NCBI GenBank assembly: GCA_027625915.1
Contig: JANTQA010000015.1
Span: 7,097,001-7,161,000 of the forward strand
Origin: Anaeramoeba flamelloides
Lineage: Eukaryota > Metamonada > Anaeramoebidae
Direction: 5' to 3'
Length of the DNA stretch: 64,000 nucleotides
Made by a program: the position numbers and the translations under genes
The notes under the pieces: generated by a model
Told to the model about the DNA's origin: nothing
What the model saw: the letters and a program-made list of their open reading frames with translations, nothing else
The model's database searches: none
Part shown: positions 21,650 to 32,886 of the stretch, one piece after another
How positions within the stretch are numbered: the first letter of the stretch is position 1
Layout: each line of letters starts with the position of its first letter

Positions 21650-22115
21650 CACACAACAAAAATAGTACAAAAATTGTGGTCACTAACATTTTTAACTTGA
21701 CAACAGTTTGATTTTTTTGAAATTTTTCCGAATTTTGATTGAAATTACAAAATCAAAATTCAATAAATTTCAATTTAAAACTTTTTACAATACAAACTTT
21801 TTATAAAATTGCAATTTGTACAACTTTCCGCTTTTCTGTTTTAATAAAAAGAGTTTCAGGTTTTTGAAAGCTAAAAAATATTTTTCTTTTAGAGAACTTT
21901 CAAAAATTTCACAATAAATCTCAAAGGATATCTTTGGTTAATTCATTTTTTTTTTACCCTTTTTTTTTGGCTTTTAAAAAAGTTTGTATCAAGTATTTGA
22001 AATTTGAAAAAATAATAAAGAATACCAGAAACTGAAATCTTGCAGACTGTAAGTCTGAAAGTTCCAAAAAGTCTTGAAAGTATTTATATGGATTGTGCTA
22101 TTCTTGTTGTGCAAC
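21650..22115 (+). mobile_element. MITE family C, copy 2
   Basis: Ends acacaacaaaaatagtacaa and, inverted, ttgtgctattcttgttgtg. The interior is the reverse complement of 3206-3668, including cagactgtaagtctgaaag. Confidence 0.75.
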
Positions 22116-22760
22116 AATTTTAACTGTTTTCACCTTTCTCTAAACTGTCAAAATTTTGATTTTAATATTTTAGAATTTCCATTTCAAATCTATAAACTCA
22201 CAGCAATTCCTCTGGCTGTTCTAAATATTTGTTAGATTTGCTTTTACAAGTTTGAAATGTTCTCAAATTTGAACTTGCACTTGAAAATCCCGAAAAGCCA
22301 TTTTTTACAATTATTTTTTTTTGTTATTTTCAATTTTCCTTTTTATTGAAGAACCAAGAAAAAAGTCTGCCTGAAAGTGTAAAGATGACAAAAAATGTTT
22401 TTTTTTTTTTTTTTTGTCCAATTTCTTCAGAACGAAAATTTTCTTTTGAGAAGTGAAAGTGAAATAACACAATAACCCAACACTCTCAACAGTAGGAACT
22501 TTGTCCTTAATTGAGACATTTGAGAAAAGTAAACACCAAAAAACGAATTAACAATAATGAAGTCACAACGAAAATTGTGCATTTATTTCTTTTATTTCAA
22601 CTTATTTCCAAAAAATGGGTTGTAAAATAATGTTTTGGAGTTTTTTTTATATTTCAAGGAATTAAATTTATTGAAACAAAGCTATTTAAAACTATTAGAC
22701 AAAAAGAAATAGATTTAAACACTAGAAACAAACAATAATCGCCCAAAATCCAAAAATACT
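22116..22760. other. A/T-rich spacer, no gene seen
   Basis: No supportable ORF. A T run of about 17 bases occurs near 22400. Confidence 0.45.
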
Positions 22761-22761
22761 T

Positions 22762-22993
22762 TTGATTGCATAATAAAATGATCAATTTTTTCATTCAGCT
22801 TTCGAAAAAAAATTACCTCCCAAACAAAGATTTAAAAACTATCATCAAAGTCTCCAATTTTAAAACACAGAAATTAAGAAACTAAAGTTCTTTAGAGAAA
22901 TAAAATGTTGAAAAATTACATGATTTTAAAAATCTAATTTTTGGAAAGCTGAATGAAAATTTTGTTCCATTTATTTTGAAATAAATAGTAAAT
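22762..22993. mobile_element. MITE family M, copy 3
   Basis: The left end tttttcattcagctttcg and the right end ggaaagctgaatgaaaattt are inverted. The interior has atcatcaaagtctccaattt, as in the other two copies. Confidence 0.6.
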
Positions 22994-24787
22994 AGAAAGA
23001 TATTAAAATAACACACCTTTATTGTATTTAAAAATTTAAAAAAGATTTTCAAGTCATATTTTATCTCAAACCGTTTACGTCAAAATGAAATATCTTTTTA
23101 AATGTGGGATTTCGCACTTTAGTGGATCAAATAAGCCTAAAAATATTAACAAACAGGAGGAAAAAATGTACAAAAATTAATTAGAAAAATTCAATTTCTT
23201 TAATGTGATCTGAATTTTAAATAGGAACAAATTTTTGATTCATTTTCTTGTTTTTTTTTTTTGGAGAAATTTCAAGCCACAAATTAAAATTGGTTTTCTC
23301 TTTTTCTTTTGAATGTTCCTTTTTATTGATTGCATTGATGAATGATGAGTAAACTGATAATTCAAAAAAAAAAAAAAAAAAACAAATTAGGTGAGAAGAA
23401 GAAATTGGTAAAAAATAAAAAAAAATAAACAATGTTATCATTGAATGAAGAACACCCACAATCACAGTCACAATACTTTTCGTTAATTTAGTTTAGTTTG
23501 ATAGTTGATCATGAATGTTAATTTGGGAATCGTTGTTTAAGTTGTTGTAATTTCTTTTTTTTTTTTTTACTTTCGTTTGTTTTAATCCTTTATATTTTTT
23601 TGCCTTTTACGTTTTCGTTTTTTATTTTCCAATTTACTCATCATTCGTGTTTTAGTATCCCCATTATTAACAAATAACCACTCGATCTTTTTTTCTTTTT
23701 AACTCTTCTTCTTAATATAAAGAAGATTCAAGTAAGGTAAAAAAATGGAAAAACATAAAAAAATTAATTTATTAACATCCATTTTAAATTAAATCAAAAA
23801 TAAATTGTCAATTGAAAAGTTATTAAATCTTTCATTGGATAAAAATAATTTCAAAAAACAAAACAAAACAAAAAAATTTTATTGTGTGATTATTTAAATA
23901 GATCAATAATTAGAATACCAAATATTTAAACAAGTTATCATTTTTTCTGGGCTAGGCTAAAAAAAAATGACCAAAAATAACATGTCTACAAAGATAATTT
24001 AATTAGCTTATACTTTTAGATCAACTTCTTGACACTTTCTTACTCTTTCAATTTTGGCTATTTTCAAATTGTGAATTATTATTTTTTGTTATTTAAAATA
24101 ACTGTTTTGGATAATTTTGAGAGTTTCTAATTATTAAAATTAGAAGAGTTGAGGGATAAATTAAAGAAATAAATTTTATGTAGGTCAAGTATAGCAGCTT
24201 ATACTAATTTTCAAAAAAAGTGAAAATTATTACAGTCTTTTTATCATCTGACTCATCCAATTTGAATGTTTTTAACAAATAATAAAAATAAAAAAATGGA
24301 GATGAAAATTTCTAGATCAAATTGATCAATTTGTCTGAGTTTGTAATTTAAAGATGATTTTTGGAAATTCTATACTCGAGAAAAATTTTCACAATTATAA
24401 AAAAAAATTGATCGAATTTTTTATTTTTTTTTTAATTAATAAAAGAAAAATTGTAAATATATTTGTTTGTTTTTAATTTTATCTTTTATTATTAGTATTA
24501 ACTAGCCCGTTTCAAATAATAACTCTTACAATTTTGTTCATTTCTCTAAAAAGAATCTGATTATAATTCTCTCTAGGCGATATTAAAAATATCACCTATC
24601 AGGAATTATAATCATCATATTTTTTCGGATTCACTAAAATAACGCCAGTTTTTTTTTTTTTTTTAATTTTGAAAACCAAATTCAACACCAACCATATGTA
24701 AAATCAACACAAACAAATCAAATTTATTATAAACAAAAAAAAACAATAAATCATATCAACAAAAAAATAATAATCAATATTCAAAAA
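22994..24787. other. Spacer before the ankyrin/RhoGEF gene
   Basis: No exon can be supported. A minus-strand frame at 23217-23471 is T-rich and has no ATG start. A clear hairpin at 24559-24613 (ataattctctctaggcgata paired with tatcacctatcaggaattat) lies about 175 bases before the start codon and may be regulatory or a tiny mobile element. Confidence 0.4.
24559..24613. repeat. Hairpin upstream of the ankyrin/RhoGEF gene
   Basis: The stem is about 25 bases with few mismatches around an AAA loop; the innermost part is aggcgatatt / aatatcacct. A similar inner palindrome (gggtgatatttatatcaccc) occurs at about 50238. Confidence 0.6.
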
Positions 24788-27700
24788 ATGAAAAAAAAAA
24801 AAACCAAAATAAAAAAAAATAAAAATAAAAAAAAACAACAATTTAAAGCGATTGATAAATTTGGAAGAACACCATTACACATCTCTGCGGAAATGGGTGA
24901 CATTTCAACAATAAAAATCCTATTAAATTATGGAGCGAATATTAACGCATTAAGCTTTAATAAAAACACTCCATTATTTACTGCGATTAAGAAGGATCAT
25001 ATTGATGCTGTGAAATTCTTGGTTAAAAAAGGAGCAGAAATTAATATTAACGAGCGTGCTGATGTGATCTTGTCAGCGTTGCATTTAGCTGTTGAAAGGG
25101 ACAATTTACAGATTGTCAAATACTTGTTATCGCAGGGTGCGTTTATTAACGAGAGGATGAGAATCCAAGGTGGCATCACTGCATTAATGATTGCTGTGCA
25201 GAGGCAAAACAGGGAAATTTTGAAGGAGCTGTATAAAAAGAAGAAGTATTCGAAACAAAACTCTCGACTGGACATCAATGGCACCGACAACTTGGGAAGA
25301 ACTGCGCTGATCCATTCCATTACGAAGAGAGGCGAAGTTGCGATTCCTGATGAGCTACTTGAGCAAGGAGCAGATCCGAACATTTTTGATAAAAGTGGCA
25401 AAACTGCGCTACATTACGCGATAATCGACGAGGCACATGAGGTTGTGAAGACTCTGTTAAGCCAAGGCGCAGCCCCACATTTAACGAGGAAGGGCGTACC
25501 ACCGATCCACTTGGCTGTTTTGCATAACAAGATGCTTAGTATTTCAAAGGTACTGCTAGAAATGACTGATTGCCATCTCGACGACAGTGATGATAAAGGC
25601 GACACTGTTTATCATATAGCTGCCATTCTTGGGAAGAACAATTTCTTGGCCCATTGGAATAAGCACAAGGCGAAAACAGAATGGAGAAATAAGGAGGGCA
25701 ATACCGTTTTGCATTGTGCATGCCAATCCAAGGGCAATGAAGCCGGATTCAAAATGCTCTTAAAATTCGGAGCACAGCCATTGGTTACCAACAATAAGGG
25801 ACAAACACCCTTGCATGTTGCTGCGTCATATGGGAACACAAAGTTATGTGATATCTTAATTGATGCGAAATTAAAAATCGACAACCTGGACACAAATGGC
25901 GATTCTGCAATAATGCTCGCGGCATATAATAGGCATTTTGAATGCTACGAATTATTAAGAAAATGTGGATCCACACCATTCCCGCACCAGCATTTAAGGA
26001 ATAACGAAGACGAAAAGTTTCTAGATTACATTATTAACAAAAAATTTCCATTAGAATATTATGAGCACACGGGGCTTTCCTGCATCCATTTATTAGTATT
26101 ATATAAAAAATTAGATCTCTTGAAAAAGGTTGAAAAATATATCGAAAATATTAATATCCCCGATGAGAATAACAAGAAAACAGTGATTCAAATTGCAGCA
26201 GAAATAGGAGACCTGGAAACATGTAAATATTTAATTCGTATCGGGGCAGAGGTAGTCAAATACAGCGAAGATCAATTGCCGCATTTATTAGCCGAAAATG
26301 GGAACCATACTGAATGTGTCAAGATAATTAAAGATCATTTCAAAAGGTCCTTTGCCGTATATGAATTGTATGAAACAGAAAAAAATTATGTAAATTTGTT
26401 GGAGAATTTAAAAGAAAAAATCATGAAGCCAATTATTGAAGAAAAATTAATAGAAAAGTCAACGCGGAGAACCATTTTTTGCAATATTGAGGAAATCATG
26501 GCAGTAAATAAAAATTTTTTAACGAACTTAGGCAATAGACTCAAAAATTGGAATTCGCAATTAGGTATGGGCGATATTATGATACAAGCTGCACCAAAAT
26601 TCAAGGTATATATCCAATATTCCAATAACTATGACAAATCGATGCAAACTTTAAAAAGAAGTAAAAGAAATCAAGCATTTTCTTCCTTTTTAAAAAGTTT
26701 GTCAAATGATGAATCCTTAAATAGACAAACCTTAGATTCCATTTTAATTAACCCAATCCAAAGAATCGGTAGGTACCCACTATTATTGGAAGCCATATTG
26801 CACAAAACTGAGAGTAACCATCCTGATTATCAAAAGATCGAGGAGGCATTAAATCTGATGAAACAAATGGCGACTAACATAAATTCAGCAAAGGCTAAAA
26901 ATGAAAATATCAAAAATATTAATACCATACAGGGAAGCTTAAAAGGTGGAATACCAGTAATAATACCCACTTTGGACTTTGAAAGAACGTTATTAAAGCA
27001 GGGTGATTTAACAATTGCACTATTATTGCAGCCCGCTGAAAAATATTTTAATGAATTATATCAAAAAAACCTTGACGAAATAAATAACATATTTTCATCT
27101 TGCTTGAATAATAACCCAAATAATTCCACTTTAAATAATACTAACAACAGCAACAATAATAAGAAAGATGAAAATAAAACCAATAAAAATAAAGAGAATA
27201 AAGATAACAAAGATAATGAAATGGGGAATGAAACTTCAACTAGTTCAATATATTTATCTTCAAAAATAAGAAATTCCTCTAAAAATCTTACCGAAAAGGA
27301 AATTGCCAGATTATTTACGAAAAAACTAATTGAATCACAATCCCCAATATTTGAAATAGACAAGCTCAAGGGCGTGGGACAGTTTTCGAAAGGTTATAAT
27401 ACTAAGAAAATTTTGCTCTTTAATGATTGCTTGCTAATAACTCAACAAAAAAGGGATAATCTTGAAGTGCAAGCTGTAATTAAATTGATTTCAGCATTTT
27501 TGGAATCAACACCAACAGATAGTAATAATTCAAAGCAAGAAACCCATCGGTTTTTATTATTTACAGAATGCGGCACCTTTATTTTCTCTTCTACCAATAG
27601 AAGAGACATTAAAAATTGGAGATCGCAAATCGAAGATGCAATCAAAGACGCCCAACATATATTTGAAGACAACCAATATCAAATACTCCATTTTGAATAC

Positions 27701-28024
27701 AACTCACTGAAATTAAGATCAAGGCAGGACACAAAGGAAAGCGAATCTGAAAGCGAACCTGAAAAAAGTTTTGAGTTGAATGGTAAAACAATGAATGCCT
27801 ATTGCGCGTTGTGTTATTTTCTGGATGTCTTTGAAAATAATCAAACGCCAATCGTTAGAGAATCCAAATTTTTCGGGTTTTACCAAAATGAAGAACGTTT
27901 TAAATCCTCAATAATTAACCGGTTAGAAAAATTGAGAAGAACTAAATCTAGGACAAATGAAAAAAATAGAATTTTAATAACAAGATTAAAGGCTCCTACA
28001 CAAGAATACATGTTTCAAATTTAA
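24788..28024 (+). CDS. Ankyrin repeats + DH/PH domain Rho guanine-nucleotide exchange factor
   Basis: A 1078-aa single long exon. Residues about 20-510 are an ankyrin array (GRTPLHISAEMGD, SALHLAVERDN, GKTALHYAIIDEA, GQTPLHVAASYGN and others). A DH domain spans about 515-710, with YELYETEKNYVNLL at its start and the hallmark NPIQRIGRYPLLLEA at about 655. An Asn/Lys low-complexity insert (about 770-815) precedes a PH domain (about 838-955, KKILLFNDCLLITQQ and a terminal NWRSQIEDA). The C-terminal 100 residues are unassigned. DH/PH proteins load GTP onto Rho GTPases at membranes; the ankyrin array presumably targets it. The first 17 residues are almost pure Lys/Asn from an A-rich tract and the frame enters directly at an ankyrin unit, so the true start or an upstream exon may differ. 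Confidence 0.92.
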   Translation: MKKKKTKIKKNKNKKKQQFKAIDKFGRTPLHISAEMGDISTIKILLNYGANINALSFNKNTPLFTAIKKDHIDAVKFLVKKGAEININERADVILSALHLAVERDNLQIVKYLLSQGAFINERMRIQGGITALMIAVQRQNREILKELYKKKKYSKQNSRLDINGTDNLGRTALIHSITKRGEVAIPDELLEQGADPNIFDKSGKTALHYAIIDEAHEVVKTLLSQGAAPHLTRKGVPPIHLAVLHNKMLSISKVLLEMTDCHLDDSDDKGDTVYHIAAILGKNNFLAHWNKHKAKTEWRNKEGNTVLHCACQSKGNEAGFKMLLKFGAQPLVTNNKGQTPLHVAASYGNTKLCDILIDAKLKIDNLDTNGDSAIMLAAYNRHFECYELLRKCGSTPFPHQHLRNNEDEKFLDYIINKKFPLEYYEHTGLSCIHLLVLYKKLDLLKKVEKYIENINIPDENNKKTVIQIAAEIGDLETCKYLIRIGAEVVKYSEDQLPHLLAENGNHTECVKIIKDHFKRSFAVYELYETEKNYVNLLENLKEKIMKPIIEEKLIEKSTRRTIFCNIEEIMAVNKNFLTNLGNRLKNWNSQLGMGDIMIQAAPKFKVYIQYSNNYDKSMQTLKRSKRNQAFSSFLKSLSNDESLNRQTLDSILINPIQRIGRYPLLLEAILHKTESNHPDYQKIEEALNLMKQMATNINSAKAKNENIKNINTIQGSLKGGIPVIIPTLDFERTLLKQGDLTIALLLQPAEKYFNELYQKNLDEINNIFSSCLNNNPNNSTLNNTNNSNNNKKDENKTNKNKENKDNKDNEMGNETSTSSIYLSSKIRNSSKNLTEKEIARLFTKKLIESQSPIFEIDKLKGVGQFSKGYNTKKILLFNDCLLITQQKRDNLEVQAVIKLISAFLESTPTDSNNSKQETHRFLLFTECGTFIFSSTNRRDIKNWRSQIEDAIKDAQHIFEDNQYQILHFEYNSLKLRSRQDTKESESESEPEKSFELNGKTMNAYCALCYFLDVFENNQTPIVRESKFFGFYQNEERFKSSIINRLEKLRRTKSRTNEKNRILITRLKAPTQEYMFQI

Positions 28025-28449
28025 TTTAATTTTTATATTTCTTTACTATTAATTTTAGTTATAATATCCCTTTTTTTATCTTTTAATTAACAATAATACA
28101 CCTATTATTATGATTTAAAAAATAAAGTATAATAATTTTTATTTTATTTATTGATAATAAACTTATTAGTGGCTAGAAAAAAAAAAAAAAATTGGGTTGG
28201 TACTAGTATTCAAAATAATTATTTCAATACATTTTTTGACAGAAGTGTCATTTTTTTTTTTTCAAATTATTAAAGGAATTGTTCCTTAAAGGCACTTAAC
28301 ATTAGGTTTTTTTTTAATCAAATAATAATTAGTTGAAATCTGAAATGATGTCGAAAATATTCTTTTTTTTTGTTTTCACTTTAAATTCGTCTTGTATTTG
28401 ATTTGATTTATTTTTTTCATATTTTCGACAAAATTATTATTCTTTTTTA
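28025..28449. other. 3' flank of the ankyrin/RhoGEF gene
   Basis: AATAAA at about 28121 is a plausible polyadenylation signal. Nothing else can be supported. Confidence 0.4.
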
Positions 28450-28815
28450 TTATTATTATTATTAATTAAGAGAGGTAATTGGACAAAATTAACTCCTTTT
28501 TGTCGTTAGATTTTTATTACTTTTTGGAATGAAAAGAAAATTTATTAAATTTACTTTTTATTTAAAAAATTGAAAAAAAAGTTATTAGCTTTTCCAGAAT
28601 TCAAACTAATTGAGTAAAATCAAAGATTATTCTCTATTAATATGAATTCTGGAAAAGTGTTGTTAGGTTTTTTATAATTTGAGAATTAATAAAAAAAATG
28701 CACAAATTTTCTTTTTATTTCTGAAATTAAAAAAAACCTAGGCAAGCTAATGACACTCCCGGACACTCTACGGGGCTCTATGACACTTGTGAAACCCTTT
28801 TTTTTTTTTTTTTTT
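28450..28815 (+). repeat. Composite hairpin repeat copy
   Basis: It opens with taagagaggtaattggac, continues with the hairpin agcttttccagaattcaaac / atgaattctggaaaag (28588-28660), a second stem ataatttgagaatt / aatt..tttctgaaatt, and the tail gacactcccggacactctac. The order of parts in 53262-53515 differs, so the modules appear to be shuffled. It ends in a T run. Confidence 0.6.
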
Positions 28816-28942
28816 TTGTTGAGTTTTTATCCTAGTTATTATTTTCGGCAAGATTATTGCTCAAGGATATCTTTTCTTTAAAAAATGAATTAAAAAAAAA
28901 TTTATTTTAAGAATGAAGATAAGAAAAAGAGAAAGAAAAACA

Positions 28943-29307
28943 AGCTATGAAAGAGAGTAGACTTTCTTGGCAAGGGTTAAGTGCCCAAGATCTCTTAATC
29001 TGCGAAAGAGAGAGTTTTGAAGTGACTAAATTTGTGAATCCAATTTCAAAAAGTAGTCAAAAGAATCTTTTAATTACATTCATTAACAAGTATTTTCAAC
29101 TCAATTTAGTTTTCTGGAAAAAGACAATGAAAGAGATTAGGTTTTATTGGTAAGGGCCAAGTGCTCAAGAGTTCTTAATCTGTTAAAGAGGGATTTTAGA
29201 AGTGACGAAATTTGTTACTCCTAATTCAAAGAGTAATCTTAAGAACCTTTTAATTATAGTATAACAAGTATTTTCAACTCAATTCAGTTTTCTGAAATAA
29301 AAGAGAG
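28943..29307. repeat. Tandem duplication of about 180 bp, two units
   Basis: Unit 1 (28943-29126) and unit 2 (29127-29307) share atgaaagaga, aagtgcccaagatctcttaa versus aagtgctcaagagttcttaa, and caagtattttcaactcaatt. Divergence is clear, so the duplication is not recent. The 68-codon ORF over unit 1 is not kept in unit 2. Confidence 0.75.
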
Positions 29308-30237
29308 TAAAAAAAAATAATAAAAAAAAAAATAGGGTAAAAATTTAATTTACAAGTTAATTTTGAACTCCTTTGACTGAATTGGTAGTTGACTGTTTTC
29401 TTTTCTTTTAATTATATGAAAATTTTCAAAATCATTATTATCGTAAAATTACTGCTTTAGGTATGTACCCAACCTGAAAAAGTCTAATTTCCTCCTAACG
29501 AATTATTACCACACTTACCAGAAGATAATCCGAATATTAGGCAACAACATATAAACAAAAGATAAATTACCATTACAATTTCTCTTCTTCAATAGTTTAC
29601 CCCCCCCAAAAAAAAAAAAAAAAAAAAAAAAAATGAGATTCTCAAGGTTGATTATTTTTCTTCTTTTTTCCTCTTTTAATGAAAAAAATAACAAATTACT
29701 TTAGGCAAAAATCAGGAATGGGTAAAAAGAAAAATATACAAAAATCCTTATTTTTAAATCTTTAGACTTTCTATTACTTGAAATTCTTGATTTTCAACTA
29801 TTGAAGATAAATATTGACATAATACAAATTTATAGCTAATTCAAGTTGCCACTTCAAGCAACTTTCAAACAAGTATAAATATTATTTCAGATATTACCAA
29901 AAGTTTTGCAAAAAAATATAGAAAATTTTTTATAGTCAAGGTGCTTAGTACTAATCTGTGAAAATATACATGTTTTAAGAATTTTAATAGATATTAGAAG
30001 AAATAAATGAATATTTGAAAAACAAAAATCATTTTTAAACTTCTTTGAATTTTTCTTTTTGATTTTTTCTTTTATCTTTTTTCCTTTTCCAAACCCAATT
30101 CATTTACAATTTTTTTTATTTGTATTACAAGATCTATAACAACTTGTTAAAAAAGTGTTGTTTTCATGTTATTGAAATCACAGAAATGATATTTGGGAAA
30201 ATTTAAAAAATTTTTACATAAAAGATCCGGAATTGTA
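29308..30237. other. A/T-rich spacer with a short dispersed repeat
   Basis: A C7A(n) tract lies near 29600-29633. The piece 30115-30190 (ttacaagatctataacaact and following) resembles 7095-7160. No gene seen. Confidence 0.45.
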
Positions 30238-30460
30238 TACTGGTAATTGAATTATAAACGGGAACAATTTTCATTTCATTTTCAATTTCTTTTTACAATT
30301 CGAGCCACAAACTACTTCTTTGAGAACTCTATTTTCCTTGTTACTTTTTCAAAAAGAGATCCACAAATTACAACCGCTTCTTTGAGTACTCAAATTAAAT
30401 AAAAGAACATCTGGAAAAGGAAGTGAAAATTTTTTCCCATTTATTTTTCAAATACCAGTA
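30238..30460. mobile_element. MITE family D, copy 2 (223 bp)
   Basis: Ends tactggtaattgaattataa and, at the right, ttatttttcaaataccagta. The interior repeats a ccacaaa-tta-caac segment twice, which explains its greater length than the 166-bp copy at 18333. A right-end remnant follows at 30583-30634. Confidence 0.75.
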
Positions 30461-31190
30461 GATAAAATTTTGTAAAGCTTCTATCAAATTTTAATTTATT
30501 TAATCACCTATAACCCAATTATTTTTGTTTGTCTGAGATTTGAATTGAAATATTAATAAATAAAAATAAAAATTTAAAAATGAAAATGAGATGAAAAATT
30601 TTTTCCCATTTAATATTCAAAAATCAGTATATTAACATCCATTGTTGACCTAAAAAGAATTTGTACTTGAAAAATAAACTCAAACAAGATCTTTTCAATT
30701 AAAATTAAAATTGCTTAGCAAACTTGAAAGTCAAAAATGAAAATTCATATTTCCTTGTTGGTGATTTTTTGAGGTGAGTCAAAAAGAAATAAAAATGAGA
30801 GTCTAGATTATTTTTAAGTACATTTTGAGCAACACCAAAATTAAATTCAGATAAACTTAGTATCCAATAGCAACGTTTGTGTGTCAAAAAAATGAATTCT
30901 TTTCTTTTTTTTTTTTTTGAGGGTTTTGTTATTTGTTCAAAAAAAGGTTTTGTGCTGGGGATCTTTCACAATTCAAAATAAAAAGAAAAAAATTTGTTAA
31001 AAGTTCATTAAAACAAGAAAAGTAAAATGTTAAAATGAAAATTCACAATTTGTCTTTGTTTTGTGTTTTATTTAGCTCGGTAATTTTTTTTTTTTTAGTT
31101 TTTTTGTTGTTGTTTATTTTTTTTTTAAAGTTTACGAAAGCTTAAATTCTGAAAAGTGATCAATCTATGGTGAACAAAAACAAAAACGAT

Positions 31191-31403
31191 TTAGTTTTTA
31201 ACAACCTCCATTTCTTTTTCTTGGTTTTTTTTCTTTTCCATCTTTGCTTTAAGTGTTCCTTTTCTCACAAATTTCATATTCTTGACATATGGAAGAAACA
31301 TTCCTTTTTTTGATCTGTTCTTTTGTCTTTTTGGTTTTTTGATACCATTTCTATGGTGCTTTCTGTTTTGGTTGTGGTTTGAGTGGTTTCTTCTTTTGGT
31401 CAT
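31191..31403 (-). CDS. RPL29: Ribosomal protein eL29 (RPL29)
   Basis: A 70-aa single-exon protein of the 60S subunit. The N-terminus MTKRRNHSNHNQNRKHHRNG followed by IKKPKRQKNRSKKGM is the unmistakable eL29 signature (family: K.KNHT.HNQ.RK.HRNGIKKP), and FLPYVKNMKFVRKG matches the following conserved block. The length is typical of the short eL29 of protists. The start is the ATG at 31403, with no upstream in-frame Met. The C-terminal 20 residues are Lys/Glu-rich and not conserved. It is not linked to the other ribosomal protein gene at 3740. Confidence 0.96.
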   Translation of the reverse strand: MTKRRNHSNHNQNRKHHRNGIKKPKRQKNRSKKGMFLPYVKNMKFVRKGTLKAKMEKKKNQEKEMEVVKN

Positions 31404-31932
31404 CTTTAATTTTGTTAGAATTCAGCATAAAAAAAAAATTTTTTTTGGAAGAAAAAATAAAAAGAAAAAGAAAAAGAACAAAAGCAAACAAACAAAAAAA
31501 AAAACAAGAAAATTCAAAAGTAAAAGGCAAATTTCAAATCTAAAACTTGTCAACAAATTAAGAGGGTAACTTACTCTGAAGTAAAAAAGATTGAGATAAA
31601 AACTTAAAAAAATGAATTCGAAAATGATGTTCAAGAAAAGACTTTTCAGAATTTGGTCTGTTTTGTGTTCTAAAGTTAAAAAATCCTTCAAACTCTTAAT
31701 TGCTGAGTGTTTAATTCTAATTCTGAATCTTATTTGTTCTTTTGTCTTGTCAAAGGTCGAATGTTATTCGAACTTATTTCTCTTCGATTTGAATAATGAA
31801 AAATGCTTGTAAATATTAGAAACCAATATTCCATCAAACTAATCACAATTTTGAACAGATCTTTCTTTTGAAAAAAGGAAAGCTCTATATAAATAACAAA
31901 ATCAAATATTTTACAAGAAATATAATAATATT
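31404..31932. other. Upstream flank of the eL29 gene
   Basis: It contains A-rich runs (31429-31505) that create spurious ORFs on both strands. No motif can be assigned. Confidence 0.35.
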
Positions 31933-32886
31933 GTCAAAATAAAGCTTGTAAAAAAATTTTTAATCCATGTTTTAAAATAAAAATCAGGTTTTTTTTTTAT
32001 AGAAGACCTATATATCAAACCGATCAAACAAACCAACAAGAATGCAAAAACTAAAGATAATATTGGTTTTTTAAAGTTCTAAAGTGGTGTAAATAACCGG
32101 AGTTGACAACCTTTAACCCATTACTAAAATTTAACTCGTGTTTTTTTTTTCAGAATTGGGTATTGGAAGATAGGAAGATACCCATAGATTTTTGGTTCGA
32201 ATTTAAATTGACTTTAGAGGTTAGATCTTTGATTAATTGAAATGACTCAATAATAATAAATGCTTTTGTTTCAAAAATTTCATCCTATTTTCAAAATTTG
32301 AGAGTTTAAAAGATTTTTTTCTAAAAATTTCAAAAAATGAAATTTTACTCATTTTTTTTGTCAAAAAATTACATTTTAATCTTTCAATATCTTCATAATT
32401 CTTTTTTAAAAATTATTTAAAGAACACTATTTCTTGTTTATATACTGTTTCCACCCCATTGATTTGTTTCTTTTATTTCTAGAGTCGACCAATATTTTTT
32501 GCATGAGCTAAATTTTAGGAATGGGTTAAAATACAAAACACAGGTTATTTACACCACTGTTTTATTAAAAAAAGAAATTCTGCAAATGCAGGATCAAATT
32601 ACAAAATTTATATAAAAAATAGAGTAAAATTTTCATGAAATTTTTTATATCAAATAAATAATAAAATTTCAAAAAAATTAGAAAATTATGTAAAAATTTT
32701 CAACTAATGGCATTCCAAATTTAAATTTTACTGAAAATATCCAGATTTGTACTTTCAAAATTAATTTGAGCTTATGTTTACTATTTGGTAACCGGTTGGA
32801 TATTACCTTGGAACAACCAGAAAAAAAAAAGCATCGGATATATTTTGAAACACAGATTATAGTCGCTGGGCACGCATTATTTTGAT
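31933..32886 (+). mobile_element. MITE family B, copy 3, split by a nested element
   Basis: It runs from gtcaaaataaagcttgta to cacgcattattttgat with the family interior (ataaaggtt-type ends, tatagaagacctatatat, atgcaggatcaaattacaaa). Subtracting the 478-bp insertion at 32082-32559 leaves about 476 bp, the same size as copies 1 and 2. Confidence 0.75.
32082..32559. mobile_element. MITE family F with about 55-bp terminal repeats, nested
   Basis: The left end is agtggtgtaaataaccgg and then ctttaacccattactaaaat; the right end gives the same when inverted (agtggtgtaaataacctgtg, then ttaacccattcctaaaattt). It interrupts a family B element at aaagttcta. The CAGTGGTG-like terminus suggests a Tc1/mariner-type derivative; the target duplication is not clear. 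Confidence 0.75.

Noticed and set aside
23217-23471. 84-codon minus-strand frame
   Set aside because: No ATG start, a Phe run from a T tract, and no recognised domain; an exon cannot be excluded but is unsupported.
24997-25979. Minus-strand ORFs of 60-134 codons
   Set aside because: Shadows of the ankyrin array, with no domain of their own.
31282-31691. Phe- and Lys-rich ORFs on both strands around eL29
   Set aside because: They are the opposite strand of eL29 or products of A/T homopolymers.
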